From Ignavibacterium sp. (GTDB lineage Bacteria; Bacteroidota; Ignavibacteria; Ignavibacteriales; Ignavibacteriaceae), in assembly GCA_020354005.1 (NCBI GenBank), contig CP070637.1, positions 2,304,199 through 2,350,246 on the forward strand: DNA of 46,048 bases. Direction: 5' to 3'. Below are positions 8,627-17,043 of this stretch, piece by piece. The notes beneath the pieces were generated by a model. The model was not told the DNA's origin. It ran no database searches and worked only from the letters and a program-made list of their open reading frames with translations. How positions within the stretch are numbered: position 1 is the stretch's first letter; each line of letters opens with the position of its first letter. Both the position numbers and the translations under genes were made by a program.

Positions 8627-9331
8627 TTAAGTGATCTGCTTATTCCTATTCAAAAAATCCTTTGATTTATTGAATACTTCATTAAAAACTATATCGATTG
8701 GTTGTGTTGCGTCAACAATAATAAAATTCTTTAATCTGTTTCCAACTTTCATAAAATTATCAGTTCTCATTTTTAGGTATTCAATATTTGCTTCTCCTTT
8801 TCTCTCAAATAGAACTTCAGGCGGGGCATGCAAAAAAAATACCAAATTAGGTTTACTATACATGTTATTAAGAAGCCACCAAAGTATTTTAGAAGTTAAC
8901 CTTTGATCTTTTGCTTTTTCCCCCAAATGATTAGTGGACGAATCAAATAGATAGTGTCTGTCGTACAAAACAACATAACCCCTTAATTGAAATACCCAGG
9001 AGATAAACAGTCTGTACCAGGCTTCTGCCATTCTATTTGCTAATCTTGCAAAAGCTCCAAGTTTACCTCTTTTATCCAAAGTTCGGTCTTCATCAATATC
9101 GTGTAAAGAAAGATCTTTCAGCTTCACGTTTTTAAGGATTTTATTTCTCTTTTTATACTTTAACAACTTCAAATAAAAAATTAACCTAGATGTCGGTAGC
9201 GCATAATTACTTGATTCAATGTTTAATCCCATGTATAAATATTTCATTTTTGCAGGTGGAGAATCAAGAAGCATTTTTGCGATTGTAGTTTTCCCGGATC
9301 CATCTGCACCAACTAACGCAATAGTTGCCAT
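8627..9331 (-). CDS. Thymidylate-kinase-like P-loop kinase
   Basis: This 234-residue protein opens with IALVGADGSGKTTIAK, a Walker A motif at about residues 8-15. LYDRHYLFD at about 122-130 corresponds to the DR motif of thymidylate-kinase folds. NLVFFLHAPPEVLFERKGE resembles the lid-proximal region of that superfamily. It is probably not the housekeeping dTMP kinase: it sits in a polysaccharide locus, has a long basic insertion at about residues 55-90, and shares a TAATG stop-start overlap with the HprK-like gene before it. A role as a small-molecule or sugar kinase is inferred. TMK-like genes of this kind recur in exopolysaccharide clusters and have no established substrate. Confidence 0.78.
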   Translation of the reverse strand: MATIALVGADGSGKTTIAKMLLDSPPAKMKYLYMGLNIESSNYALPTSRLIFYLKLLKYKKRNKILKNVKLKDLSLHDIDEDRTLDKRGKLGAFARLANRMAEAWYRLFISWVFQLRGYVVLYDRHYLFDSSTNHLGEKAKDQRLTSKILWWLLNNMYSKPNLVFFLHAPPEVLFERKGEANIEYLKMRTDNFMKVGNRLKNFIIVDATQPIDIVFNEVFNKSKDFLNRNKQIT

Positions 9332-10500
9332 TACTTTCTAATTTCTCCTTGTAGATGGATACTTTCACTTTCAACATCAGAAATTTTCATTTGTTCTACG
9401 TTAAATATTGTTTTCATTTTATTAAATAATTTATCAAATGATACAGGATAAGGATGCTTTACAATAAATGCGTTTTTATCCGCAAGAACTTTCTTCATTA
9501 AAGAATACTGAAGGCTATTAATATTCTCTAAGAACTCATTTCGCAAATTGGGAAACGCGAACTTGAAAACGTTATAATATTTCACGAAATAATCTCTTTC
9601 AAATTCTTGCGAACTGATCATCCTATCAATAATCTCCCTTGGTATAGCTGGTTCAACTATTATTTCATCAGAATCGTGACTCATGGCTAAAACAATACGA
9701 TCCAAACTAGTTTGAGATAAAATTTTATTTGAATTGAATATTTTAGATGGCAAGATTTTTATATTTAATTGTGTTTTTAACAGGGGCAATGCTTTATTAA
9801 GTAAACCAATATGAAGTCGTTTATTTATTCCATCAAGCATGTGAATAGATTTAAATAGCAATCCGGTTTTAAAACTTATTTTAGGTATTAAATCCGGAAT
9901 CTCTTTAAACTGCCACTCCCAAATACAAATCGGAATTTTAAGCGCGAGTATTTTTTCTCCATTTTCTGAAATAAGGGAAATCTCATCACTTACAAATTTT
10001 GCTCCGTTCTTAATAAAAGAGAAAAGACTTTCCGTTTTCCCTCCTTTAGCCCACCCCATCACTAATGCACCAAGTCCATTGTATTCAAAAGAAGTTGAGT
10101 GAAGTGGGAGAAAGTTTTTACTCAGAAGGATAAAATTCAAAATATGATTTAGTAGTGGAATATCCGGAGAACCAGTCTCACAAACAATATTAACTTGCTT
10201 TAATCCAATATCTTCAAAGGGAATTTTAATTTTCACATCATCTTTACCATTTGATAAGATAAAGAATCCACTCTCATTATATCCAGCAGTATTCAATCCT
10301 ATTAGCGTTAAATTAGTCAGTTCCAATTCATTCACATAGGAAATTACTATGTCAGGCTCATAGGTGAGATTTTCCGGAATTATGTCAAACTTATTCCTGA
10401 CAATTTTAACATCACCCTCACTCGGATTGATCAATCTTAATCCAACAATCCCATGGATGTCAAAGTCAATTGAGTGCTTAATAGCCATATTACTGTCCAT
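9331..10500 (-). CDS. HPr kinase-like P-loop protein of polysaccharide loci
   Basis: The 389 residues contain one clear motif, a Walker A of HPr-kinase type, GWAKGGKTES at about residues 149-158. It follows LPLHSTSFEYNGLGALVM, as in HprK-related proteins of exosortase and other exopolysaccharide loci. KFVSDEISLI soon after is similar to the metal-binding acidic region following the P-loop in HprK. The first 130 residues show no motif I recognise. True HprK phosphorylates a serine of the PTS protein HPr; here the target is unknown and could be a small molecule. Its stop overlaps the start of the TMK-like gene by one base. Start choice is open between Met1 and Met5, as neither has a visible ribosome site. 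Confidence 0.72.
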   Translation of the reverse strand: MDSNMAIKHSIDFDIHGIVGLRLINPSEGDVKIVRNKFDIIPENLTYEPDIVISYVNELELTNLTLIGLNTAGYNESGFFILSNGKDDVKIKIPFEDIGLKQVNIVCETGSPDIPLLNHILNFILLSKNFLPLHSTSFEYNGLGALVMGWAKGGKTESLFSFIKNGAKFVSDEISLISENGEKILALKIPICIWEWQFKEIPDLIPKISFKTGLLFKSIHMLDGINKRLHIGLLNKALPLLKTQLNIKILPSKIFNSNKILSQTSLDRIVLAMSHDSDEIIVEPAIPREIIDRMISSQEFERDYFVKYYNVFKFAFPNLRNEFLENINSLQYSLMKKVLADKNAFIVKHPYPVSFDKLFNKMKTIFNVEQMKISDVESESIHLQGEIRK

Positions 10501-10641
10501 TTTAAAAGTAGTCGCTGTAAGAGATTAACTTCATCATAGAATCAAAAGTTGAGTTATTTATCATTCAAGAATTTTTCTGAAATAAACAAATTAATGTGCT
10601 ATAAATAATATCGATATGTAATTACAGCAACAATCATTCAA

Positions 10642-11523
10642 TTATTTTTCAGATGGAAGATATATTTTCTCAGCTTCTTTTAGTTCAGCAGCGTTTTGCA
10701 AACGAAAAACTTCTTTTACCGATACGATTTCACTTTCTACAGATTTAATAGAAGATTCTTTATAAATCTGAGATGCGGTCTGCTGCATAGCTTTAACACT
10801 TGTCCGCAGTAAGTGATTTGCCCATATTACCAAGCTAACTCCGCATTTTTGAAACTCCTCGACAGGAGTATTGTAATACATTGTTGGAACGATAACAACC
10901 GGACAGGTATCTTTCCATTGAGCCATAAAATCAAAAATATCATCTGCACTGGATTTTTTACTATGAACAAGCAGTGCATCTGCACCGGCATTACTATATG
11001 CTTCAGCTCGTTTTAATGCTTCATCCAATCCCCAACCAGCAATGAAAGCTTCGATTCTTGCAACAACACAAAAGTCAGGATCTTCTTGAGTATCTTTTGC
11101 AGCTTTAATCTTTCCGGCAAACTCATCAATCTTTGCAAGTTCCTGAGCCTCACCATCAATAAAAGAGTTCGTCTTTGGAAAGAGTTTGTCCTCAATACAC
11201 ATCGCGGCAATCTTTCTCTGCTCAAGTTTTTTTACTAGGCGCCGTACATTGTTAAAGTTACCGTATCCAGTATCTGCATCTAACATAAGAGGGATGGTTG
11301 TGGTATCACTCATAAATTCAATTACATCCAATACCTGTGTCCAGCTTGCTTCATTGTTGTCTCTAACACCCATTGCTGCAGAAATTGCCAAACCACTTCC
11401 CCAAATTCCTTTGAAGCCGGTTTCTTCAACTATTTTAGCACTTAAACCATTATGGGCTTCCAAAATGAATTCTACTTGATCGGATTCAAGCATTTGCTTG
11501 AATTGTGTTGATTTAGCTAACAT
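10642..11523 (-). CDS. pepM: Phosphoenolpyruvate mutase (C-P bond forming)
   Basis: This enzyme turns phosphoenolpyruvate into phosphonopyruvate, the entry step to nearly all phosphonates. The 293-residue chain carries the diagnostic [10 protein letters not shown] at 111-120, whose Lys-Thr-Asn belongs to the gating loop that separates PEP mutase from isocitrate lyase and methylisocitrate lyase. [12 protein letters not shown] at 81-92 is the metal site, [12 protein letters not shown] lies at 52-63, and VARIEAF at 154-160. From memory it matches the mussel enzyme closely, even in the C-terminal SVKEVFRLQ segment. It is a stand-alone domain with no fused nucleotidyltransferase. A strong AAGGAG precedes the ATG. 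The gene follows the hydroxyacid dehydrogenase by 45 bases. No phosphonopyruvate decarboxylase or aminoethylphosphonate transaminase is encoded in the window. Confidence 0.95.
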   Translation of the reverse strand: MLAKSTQFKQMLESDQVEFILEAHNGLSAKIVEETGFKGIWGSGLAISAAMGVRDNNEASWTQVLDVIEFMSDTTTIPLMLDADTGYGNFNNVRRLVKKLEQRKIAAMCIEDKLFPKTNSFIDGEAQELAKIDEFAGKIKAAKDTQEDPDFCVVARIEAFIAGWGLDEALKRAEAYSNAGADALLVHSKKSSADDIFDFMAQWKDTCPVVIVPTMYYNTPVEEFQKCGVSLVIWANHLLRTSVKAMQQTASQIYKESSIKSVESEIVSVKEVFRLQNAAELKEAEKIYLPSEK

Positions 11524-11545
11524 TTTTTTCTCCTTCTACAATTTC
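11516..11545 (-). promoter_or_regulatory. Strong ribosome binding site of pepM
   Basis: On the minus strand the sequence AGAAGGAGAAAAA lies directly before the ATG at 11523, with AAGGAG spaced about eight bases from the start. This is one of the strongest Shine-Dalgarno matches in the locus and fixes the start of the mutase. Confidence 0.7.
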
Positions 11546-11568
11546 AAATTACTGAGTTGTTAAAAATA

Positions 11569-12537
11569 CTACTTACTAACCGTTGATGAAATTGATTCTT
11601 TTTGATTTGATTTTGCTTCAAACTGTTCAACGGATTCCAAAACCCTGTCACCAATTTCGCGTTGAGAGTCGAGAGTCTGAGCACCAACGTGTGGTGTTAA
11701 AACAACATTGGGTAACGATGCAAATGGAGAAATCTTTCCTTCGCCTTCATTTTCATGAACATCTAGCCCTGCGCCTCTTATCCGGTCACCTTTTGTAAGT
11801 TCTTCAAGAAGAGCGTCCTCATTCACAACTCCACCACGAGCAAGACTTATTATATACGAGCCGGTTTTCATAAGTTTGAGTTCTTCTTTGCCAATCATAT
11901 TTCTTGTGGTGTCATCCAATGGTGTATGAACTGAAACGTAGTCAGCTTTAATTAACACTTCTTCAAATGTTGTTAACTTAATACCTTTAGATTTCAGGAA
12001 CTCTTCATTCTCTGAGGTATATTCATTCTCTGCCACACAGCCTAATACAGTCATACCCCACGCCGCACCCATCTCACCAACTAATGAACCAATATTTCCA
12101 GCACCAACAATTCCCAACACCTTGCCTCTTATTAGATAACTTTTTAGCTCACTCTTAACCCAATGACCTTGCCTCCATTCTTTGTCTGCATAAAGCAAAT
12201 TTCTGGAAAGGGCAAGCATGAATGCAAAGCTAAGTTCAGCTACCGCTTTTGCACCCGGTTCGGGAATTCGAACTAACTCTATTCCCCTCTGATTGGAATA
12301 TTCCACATCAAGATTATCTAAACCGGAACCAGCACGAATTAAGTATTTAAGATTTGGTGCTGCTCCCATTACCTTTGCGGAAATTTGTACGCCACTTCTA
12401 AAAATCAATAAGTCTCTGTCTTTTACCAACGTTATCAGTTTATCTTCCGGTGCATTAAATGCACAGATAACATCGTGATTTTCATTTAGTTTTTCTATTG
12501 CGTGTTTTGAAATAGAACTTGCGATTATAATATTCAT
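11569..12537 (-). CDS. D-2-hydroxyacid dehydrogenase (SerA-like)
   Basis: This 322-residue protein is an NAD(P)-dependent D-isomer-specific 2-hydroxyacid dehydrogenase. VLGIVGAGNIGSLVGEMG at about 140-157 is the dinucleotide-binding GxGxxG. The catalytic set is R234 (SLARGGVVNEDAL), E262 (LDVHENE) and H283 (TPHVGAQ). It is the size of the short 3-phosphoglycerate dehydrogenases without a regulatory ACT domain. Housekeeping SerA is possible. However, it stands directly upstream of PEP mutase with a 45-base gap, so a function on phosphonopyruvate is attractive: reduction to phosphonolactate would pull the unfavourable mutase equilibrium forward. That is inference from context. An AGGAA sits about ten bases before the ATG. 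Confidence 0.88.
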   Translation of the reverse strand: MNIIIASSISKHAIEKLNENHDVICAFNAPEDKLITLVKDRDLLIFRSGVQISAKVMGAAPNLKYLIRAGSGLDNLDVEYSNQRGIELVRIPEPGAKAVAELSFAFMLALSRNLLYADKEWRQGHWVKSELKSYLIRGKVLGIVGAGNIGSLVGEMGAAWGMTVLGCVAENEYTSENEEFLKSKGIKLTTFEEVLIKADYVSVHTPLDDTTRNMIGKEELKLMKTGSYIISLARGGVVNEDALLEELTKGDRIRGAGLDVHENEGEGKISPFASLPNVVLTPHVGAQTLDSQREIGDRVLESVEQFEAKSNQKESISSTVSK

Positions 12538-12693
12538 AACACTATTCCTATGCGAAAAAATTTGTTTATCATTTATTTTTTAGAGATTTCTGAGGAATGC
12601 AAAATACGTTCCAATTATAAAGTTTTGATTTGAAGGTAAAATCATTACTTACATATTGATATCGGGCTAAAATGCTTAAAAACTGAGTAAATA

Positions 12694-13731
12694 CTATCCA
12701 AAATGCCGATAAGTTAACGAACCAAAAACTTTTAATAATGGAAGAGGAACACAGTTAAATATCTTATTATGTAAACCTGTGGTTTTCGTTTGAATTTCAA
12801 TAAAATCATCTTTCCTGAGATCATATCTATAAATATTCAAAACTTCTTCCTTTGTGCCCCATCCAAGCTTAAATTTCCTTAATCCTTCGTTATCAGGTTC
12901 TGTTCTTCCGAAACAAAAATCTTCAAAACCATTATTTGCACAATACTTTATTGCTTCCCACATTACAAGATTGTTTGCCCTAAGATGCTGGTATTCCATA
13001 TCCGAAGCACCGAACTTGTAAACTGCCTTTTTTCCATGCAGCAGATAGACAGCTCCGGCTATACTCAAATCTTTATAGCATCCAATGGCAATGAATCCCT
13101 TCTCAGAAGATAGTACATACTTAAATAGATTTTCAAAAAATGATTTTGGCTGCGGTGGAAGCCCATGTTTTTTTCGCGTGATGCAATTCATCTTATAAAA
13201 TTCTTCAAGAGCCTCTCTTGAATTTGATATCTCAGTACTCACTCCCTCACGAATGGATTTCTTTATATTTCTCTTTGTATTACTGCTAAGATTTCTGTGA
13301 AGCTCATCTTCACCTATAGTTAAATTAAGTGAGTGATTATAATCGAAAGTTGATGGTTGAACTCCATTAAAAAATTTATTCCCGCCTCTTATCTCCACAT
13401 ACTTTAAATTTCTTTTTTTACAGAAATCCAAAATTTCTTTTTGAAGGTTGCTGAAATTTATATCATCCGAAATTAGCGGCGGACAGTAATCGGTGAAGGG
13501 TAATGCCACTGCTCTATTGCCTGTTAACCTACTATTAACAACCATCACCGGTACGGCTGCATTAAGAGAATTGTGCGATTGGATGATAAAATAGTAGGGA
13601 TGATAACCATATGTATCGGCAACAAGCTGCGACCAGTAGGAAGTGTGGAAGAAGGAGTAATCAGAAAAATTTAAAATCTTCTCATCCCAACCAGATGAAT
13701 CAACTGGATTTATAATTTCTAAATTGTTCAT
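12694..13731 (-). CDS. FemAB-like (GNAT-fold) transferase, copy 3
   Basis: This 345-residue protein is a more distant FemAB/GNAT member than the pair downstream. It shows FFHTSYWSQLVADTYGYHPYY near residues 28-48, FTDYCPPL near 79-86, and NLVMWEAIKYCANNGFEDF with FGRTEPDNEGLRKFKLGWG in the C-terminal half. These are features of the FemAB-related proteins in exopolysaccharide loci. A role attaching an amino acid or acyl group to a lipid-linked glycan is inferred. It is the first gene after the terminator that follows wzc, and 156 bases separate it from the dehydrogenase, so a separate promoter on one or both sides is plausible. Confidence 0.83.
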   Translation of the reverse strand: MNNLEIINPVDSSGWDEKILNFSDYSFFHTSYWSQLVADTYGYHPYYFIIQSHNSLNAAVPVMVVNSRLTGNRAVALPFTDYCPPLISDDINFSNLQKEILDFCKKRNLKYVEIRGGNKFFNGVQPSTFDYNHSLNLTIGEDELHRNLSSNTKRNIKKSIREGVSTEISNSREALEEFYKMNCITRKKHGLPPQPKSFFENLFKYVLSSEKGFIAIGCYKDLSIAGAVYLLHGKKAVYKFGASDMEYQHLRANNLVMWEAIKYCANNGFEDFCFGRTEPDNEGLRKFKLGWGTKEEVLNIYRYDLRKDDFIEIQTKTTGLHNKIFNCVPLPLLKVFGSLTYRHFG

Positions 13732-13758
13732 AATTAAAGTTATTCTAATTTCATGCCA

Positions 13759-13790
13759 TTAAAAAAGCGATTCCTTTTCAGGAACCGCTT
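13759..13790 (-). terminator. Intrinsic terminator after wzc
   Basis: On the minus strand AAGCGGTTCC and GGAATCGCTT form a ten-pair stem (one G-U pair) around the loop TGAAAA, directly followed by a run of T. This is a textbook rho-independent terminator. It lies about 65 bases beyond the wzc stop and before the FemAB gene, so it separates the export genes from the biosynthetic train or sets their relative expression. Confidence 0.85.
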
Positions 13791-13856
13791 AATTTAAAAT
13801 AAGTCTAATTCAGTGCATTAAGTAAAAGTAAAACATTGGTTGGATAACCAATGCAC

Positions 13857-16409
13857 TTATGTTGATGCCTCAACAGTGTCAGTTTTTTTCTTTGAATCCT
13901 TTCCATTAGTTTCGTTCAAGTTATAACCATAGCCATAGCCGTAACGATATCTGTAATAGTAAGAGTCTCTTATTTCAGCAGCATTAACTACTACTCCCTG
14001 AATTTTTATTTTAGCATGTTGCATTTCCTGAATTCCACCCACCACTGCTTCTTTAAAGGAATGTCCGGGACGCACAACAAGTATTGCATCTTGAATTGAC
14101 TGACCTAAAACTAAAGTATCTACAACCCTTGTAACCGGAGGAGTATCTATTATTATGGAATCGTACATTGAAGTATCAAACGATTTGAATAGCATTTTCA
14201 TTCGTTCCGAATTCAATAAGTGACTGGAATCTTCTCTTCTACCGCCTGCCGGTAGAATATCAATATTTTTTAACAATTTCGTATAAATTGTTGGAGAAAC
14301 TTCTTTTTCAATAAACTCAATTAATCCGGGAGACTTTTTAGGAATGCCAAACATTTTTGAGAGTTCAGCTTTCCTGAGATCACAATCAACTATAAGTACT
14401 CTTTTGTTTTCTTGTGCTATTGAAATTGCAAGATTTGCTACCACACTTGTTTTGCCGGTATTCTCTTCGCAACTTGTTACCATAAATATTTTCTCACTGC
14501 CATTCATCTGGAAAAGAAGTTTGGTTTTTAGAAGACGATACGTTTCTCTAAATCCTTCCCCTTCATCCATCAGGGTGACAAATTTTTGCTTTCCGTTTTC
14601 TGTGTTATTTATGTCCTCTTTAATCTCTCGGGAATAAGTAGGTATTATAGCAAATATCGGTAGGTTGAATTCATTTTCTAACTCATCAAGATTTACAAGT
14701 TTACTATCTCTTAATTCAAGGAGAAATATGCCGACTAATCCAAAGAATCCTCCAAGAACAACAGCAACCATCAAATTAAACATTTTACGAGGAGATATAG
14801 GAATTAAAGGTTCATGAGCTTCATCAACAACAGCAATATCCTGCAGCTTTGAAAGCTCAGCAATCCTCATTTCTTCTCTTTTATCCAGTAACAACGTGCT
14901 GATTTTCTCGTAAACGTTTTTCCGTCTCATTAGCTGTGCTAACCTGTTTTCTTTTGCAGGAAGCATTTCGAGTTTTACTTCGTACTTCGACATAAGATTA
15001 TTAATCTTAAGTAGTTTCTTCTCGAGTGACGCTATGATAATTTGATATGCTGTTAAAGTATTTTCATTGTAAGTGGAAAGCTTTTGCTTAGCTAAAAATA
15101 TTGCATCATCCACTGCGGTAACGTCCGGATGGTTTTCAGTTCGTTTCTGAAGTAACTCAAGACGCTGTAGTTCCAAATCCGTAAGCTGCTTTAGAAGTGC
15201 TGAAAACGGAGAACTCCTGTCCATGTTACCTTGTGGTGCAAGATGACTTTGGTCAATATATCCGGTGATAGCCATTTCGTCCTTCATCTCAGCTACTTTA
15301 TTTTTATAATCTTCCAATAGAAGGTCTGTATTAACTTTCTCAGTCTCCAGATTTGTCATAAATTTAACCAAGTCGCGGGAACTTTGGTCGATTGTTGTTA
15401 TATGTCCACTTGCTTTAAATCTGCTAAGATTTTCTTCTGCATCCTTCAGTTTCTGCTTCATCTCATTTAGCTGCTCATCAACAAACTTAAACGAATATCT
15501 TATTGTTTCCTTTTGCTGATTTATTCTTGAAGCACGGAATTTATCTATAACAGTGTTTGCTATAAGTGCAGCCACAAATGCCGAAGAGGATTTAACTGCT
15601 ACCTTGAAAACATTGGTCTTTCCCCTTTTTTCTACTTTAATCTTCTTTTTAAGTCCGTCAACTGCCTTATAAAAGTTTTTGATGTCGAAGTGGACAATAC
15701 TTCCGATTGGTGCATCCCAGTATATCTCTAAATTAGCAATGGGTAAATCAAAGTTTCCCACACCCTTCAATAAATCCATATCAGCATATGGATCATCTAC
15801 AGCAGCTATCTGGTCCAGTTCTTCTTCTACTTTGTTATCAGATACTTGCAGCAATGTATTAGTGGTTGCATCATAAATTTCAAATTTATGAGAGCCGGTT
15901 TTTTTAATATAAAAGTACCCGCTTTTCTTTCTCTTTTTAAGTTCAACTTTTTTGAATTCAGGAAGGTCAAATTGAAACTCATAGTTGCGAATAAATGATG
16001 GATCAGAGAAGTATGTAATCGCCGAACCAATCTCGATCGTTTCTCCATCCGATGCGATCATACTATTTATAATAATATTCAATTTTAATTCATCAATTAC
16101 ATTCCCCAGAACATTCCAGGTCTTTACCAATTCCATTTCTGTTTCCAGTTCATCTAAGGTCTGCAAATCAATAATGCCTGAAAAGTCCCCTCTATTTTTA
16201 TCCTTTGGTGCAACTTCTTTTTTGAGCAAACCAACTGCTTGATACACTGGTGTGGCTAAATAATTATAAGTCACAGCCAACATTACAAAAACTATAACTG
16301 TAAATATCAATACATACCGGCGCCGGAATACTATTTGTAAAATTTCAATTAAAGATTTCTCTTTTTTATGTCCATTGTTACTTGGATGATTTGAAAATAA
16401 AGCGTTCAT
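13857..16409 (-). CDS. wzc: Wzc-like polysaccharide co-polymerase with BY-kinase
   Basis: This 850-residue inner-membrane protein has a first transmembrane helix at about 32-50 after a cytoplasmic Wzz start (KSLIEILQIVFRRRYVLIFT). A long periplasmic coiled-coil region runs from about 300 to 520, and a second helix lies at about 540-563. The cytoplasmic tyrosine kinase has Walker A TSCEENTGKTSVVANLA (lysine about 653), Walker A' VLIVDCDLRKAEL and Walker B SIIIDTPPV. The C-terminus has a tyrosine cluster, SYYYRYRYGYGYGYN at about 816-830, for autophosphorylation. It controls chain length and works with the Wza-like outer-membrane channel encoded just upstream. The Walker A has ENTGKT where many BY-kinases have GEGKT, which is a minor variation. 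It probably shares an operon with the export gene. Confidence 0.94.
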   Translation of the reverse strand: MNALFSNHPSNNGHKKEKSLIEILQIVFRRRYVLIFTVIVFVMLAVTYNYLATPVYQAVGLLKKEVAPKDKNRGDFSGIIDLQTLDELETEMELVKTWNVLGNVIDELKLNIIINSMIASDGETIEIGSAITYFSDPSFIRNYEFQFDLPEFKKVELKKRKKSGYFYIKKTGSHKFEIYDATTNTLLQVSDNKVEEELDQIAAVDDPYADMDLLKGVGNFDLPIANLEIYWDAPIGSIVHFDIKNFYKAVDGLKKKIKVEKRGKTNVFKVAVKSSSAFVAALIANTVIDKFRASRINQQKETIRYSFKFVDEQLNEMKQKLKDAEENLSRFKASGHITTIDQSSRDLVKFMTNLETEKVNTDLLLEDYKNKVAEMKDEMAITGYIDQSHLAPQGNMDRSSPFSALLKQLTDLELQRLELLQKRTENHPDVTAVDDAIFLAKQKLSTYNENTLTAYQIIIASLEKKLLKINNLMSKYEVKLEMLPAKENRLAQLMRRKNVYEKISTLLLDKREEMRIAELSKLQDIAVVDEAHEPLIPISPRKMFNLMVAVVLGGFFGLVGIFLLELRDSKLVNLDELENEFNLPIFAIIPTYSREIKEDINNTENGKQKFVTLMDEGEGFRETYRLLKTKLLFQMNGSEKIFMVTSCEENTGKTSVVANLAISIAQENKRVLIVDCDLRKAELSKMFGIPKKSPGLIEFIEKEVSPTIYTKLLKNIDILPAGGRREDSSHLLNSERMKMLFKSFDTSMYDSIIIDTPPVTRVVDTLVLGQSIQDAILVVRPGHSFKEAVVGGIQEMQHAKIKIQGVVVNAAEIRDSYYYRYRYGYGYGYNLNETNGKDSKKKTDTVEAST

Positions 16410-16437
16410 TCTTCTCCCTGCATATTAACTTAACATA

Positions 16438-17043
16438 TTACTTAATAATTAATGCTACTATTGTTACTATGAGTGCAATACCTGAAATAAGAACAGTTAT
16501 TCCCCTGTCTGCCCACCATGTTTTAGGAATAAATATCTGGTCACCAGAACGTAAACCAAAATCTGTCACCGAATCACCTTCTCTTATAATTGTGTCAACA
16601 TCAAGTTGTAATTCTTGATTATCCCGTATTATTGAAATCGCCTCCAAATCGGCATTGTTGGTAGTCCCACCTGCTAATGCTAAAATACCAGTAAATTTTT
16701 CAATGTCAGTTACATAATAGAAACCGGGATTTTGTACTTCACCCAATATATTAATCCTAAACAATGCATAAATAGTCATTTTGGGATTCTTATATAAAGA
16801 ATCATAACCAGCTTTGATTTGCTCTTTAATATCTATAAAATCTTTTGAACTAGCATCTATAATGTTTATGAATGGCATGTTAATTACACCATCCGGCTGT
16901 ATATAATAATCTCCTGATATTTCATCAGTAATATCAAGAAAGCTAATTCTAACTCCATCGCCAGGATTTAGTTCCTGAGCCAGAGAATCAATGTTAAACC
17001 CTAGATATAGAGAGACTACCAAAACAAAAACTAAATATTTCAT
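16438..17043 (-). CDS. wza: Wza/BexD-like polysaccharide export protein
   Basis: This is a secreted export protein of about 201 residues. I choose the ATG at 17043: GAGGAC sits six bases before it, and it gives a clean signal peptide (MKYLVFVLVVSLYLGF, then SLAQELNPGD). An ATG ten codons upstream would put charged residues in front of the signal. The Poly_export domain begins LNPGDGVRISFLD and has the typical YYIQPDGVINMPFI. One SLBB-type domain (INILGEVQNPGFYYV) follows, then SGDQIFIPK and a C-terminal hydrophobic helix (GITVLISGIALIVTIVALII). That terminal helix and the small size are more like short export proteins than full Wza. It forms or lines the outer-membrane exit for the polymer and pairs with Wzc, 28 bases downstream. 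Confidence 0.9.
   Translation of the reverse strand: MKYLVFVLVVSLYLGFNIDSLAQELNPGDGVRISFLDITDEISGDYYIQPDGVINMPFINIIDASSKDFIDIKEQIKAGYDSLYKNPKMTIYALFRINILGEVQNPGFYYVTDIEKFTGILALAGGTTNNADLEAISIIRDNQELQLDVDTIIREGDSVTDFGLRSGDQIFIPKTWWADRGITVLISGIALIVTIVALIIK

Noticed and set aside
8627-9331. Housekeeping thymidylate kinase (tmk)
   Set aside because: The P-loop and DR motif fit the fold, but the basic insertion and the polysaccharide-locus context argue for a different substrate, so no tmk symbol is given.
9331-10500. True HPr kinase/phosphorylase
   Set aside because: Only the P-loop region matches. The N-terminal domain differs and no HPr or PTS gene is nearby.
10642-11523. Isocitrate lyase or methylisocitrate lyase
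   Set aside because: The KKCGH-type catalytic motif of those lyases is absent, and the [10 protein letters not shown] loop of PEP mutase is present.
7384-13731. A complete exosortase/PEP-CTERM system
   Set aside because: The associated kinases and FemAB proteins are present, but no exosortase membrane protein and no protein with a C-terminal sorting signal was found in the window.
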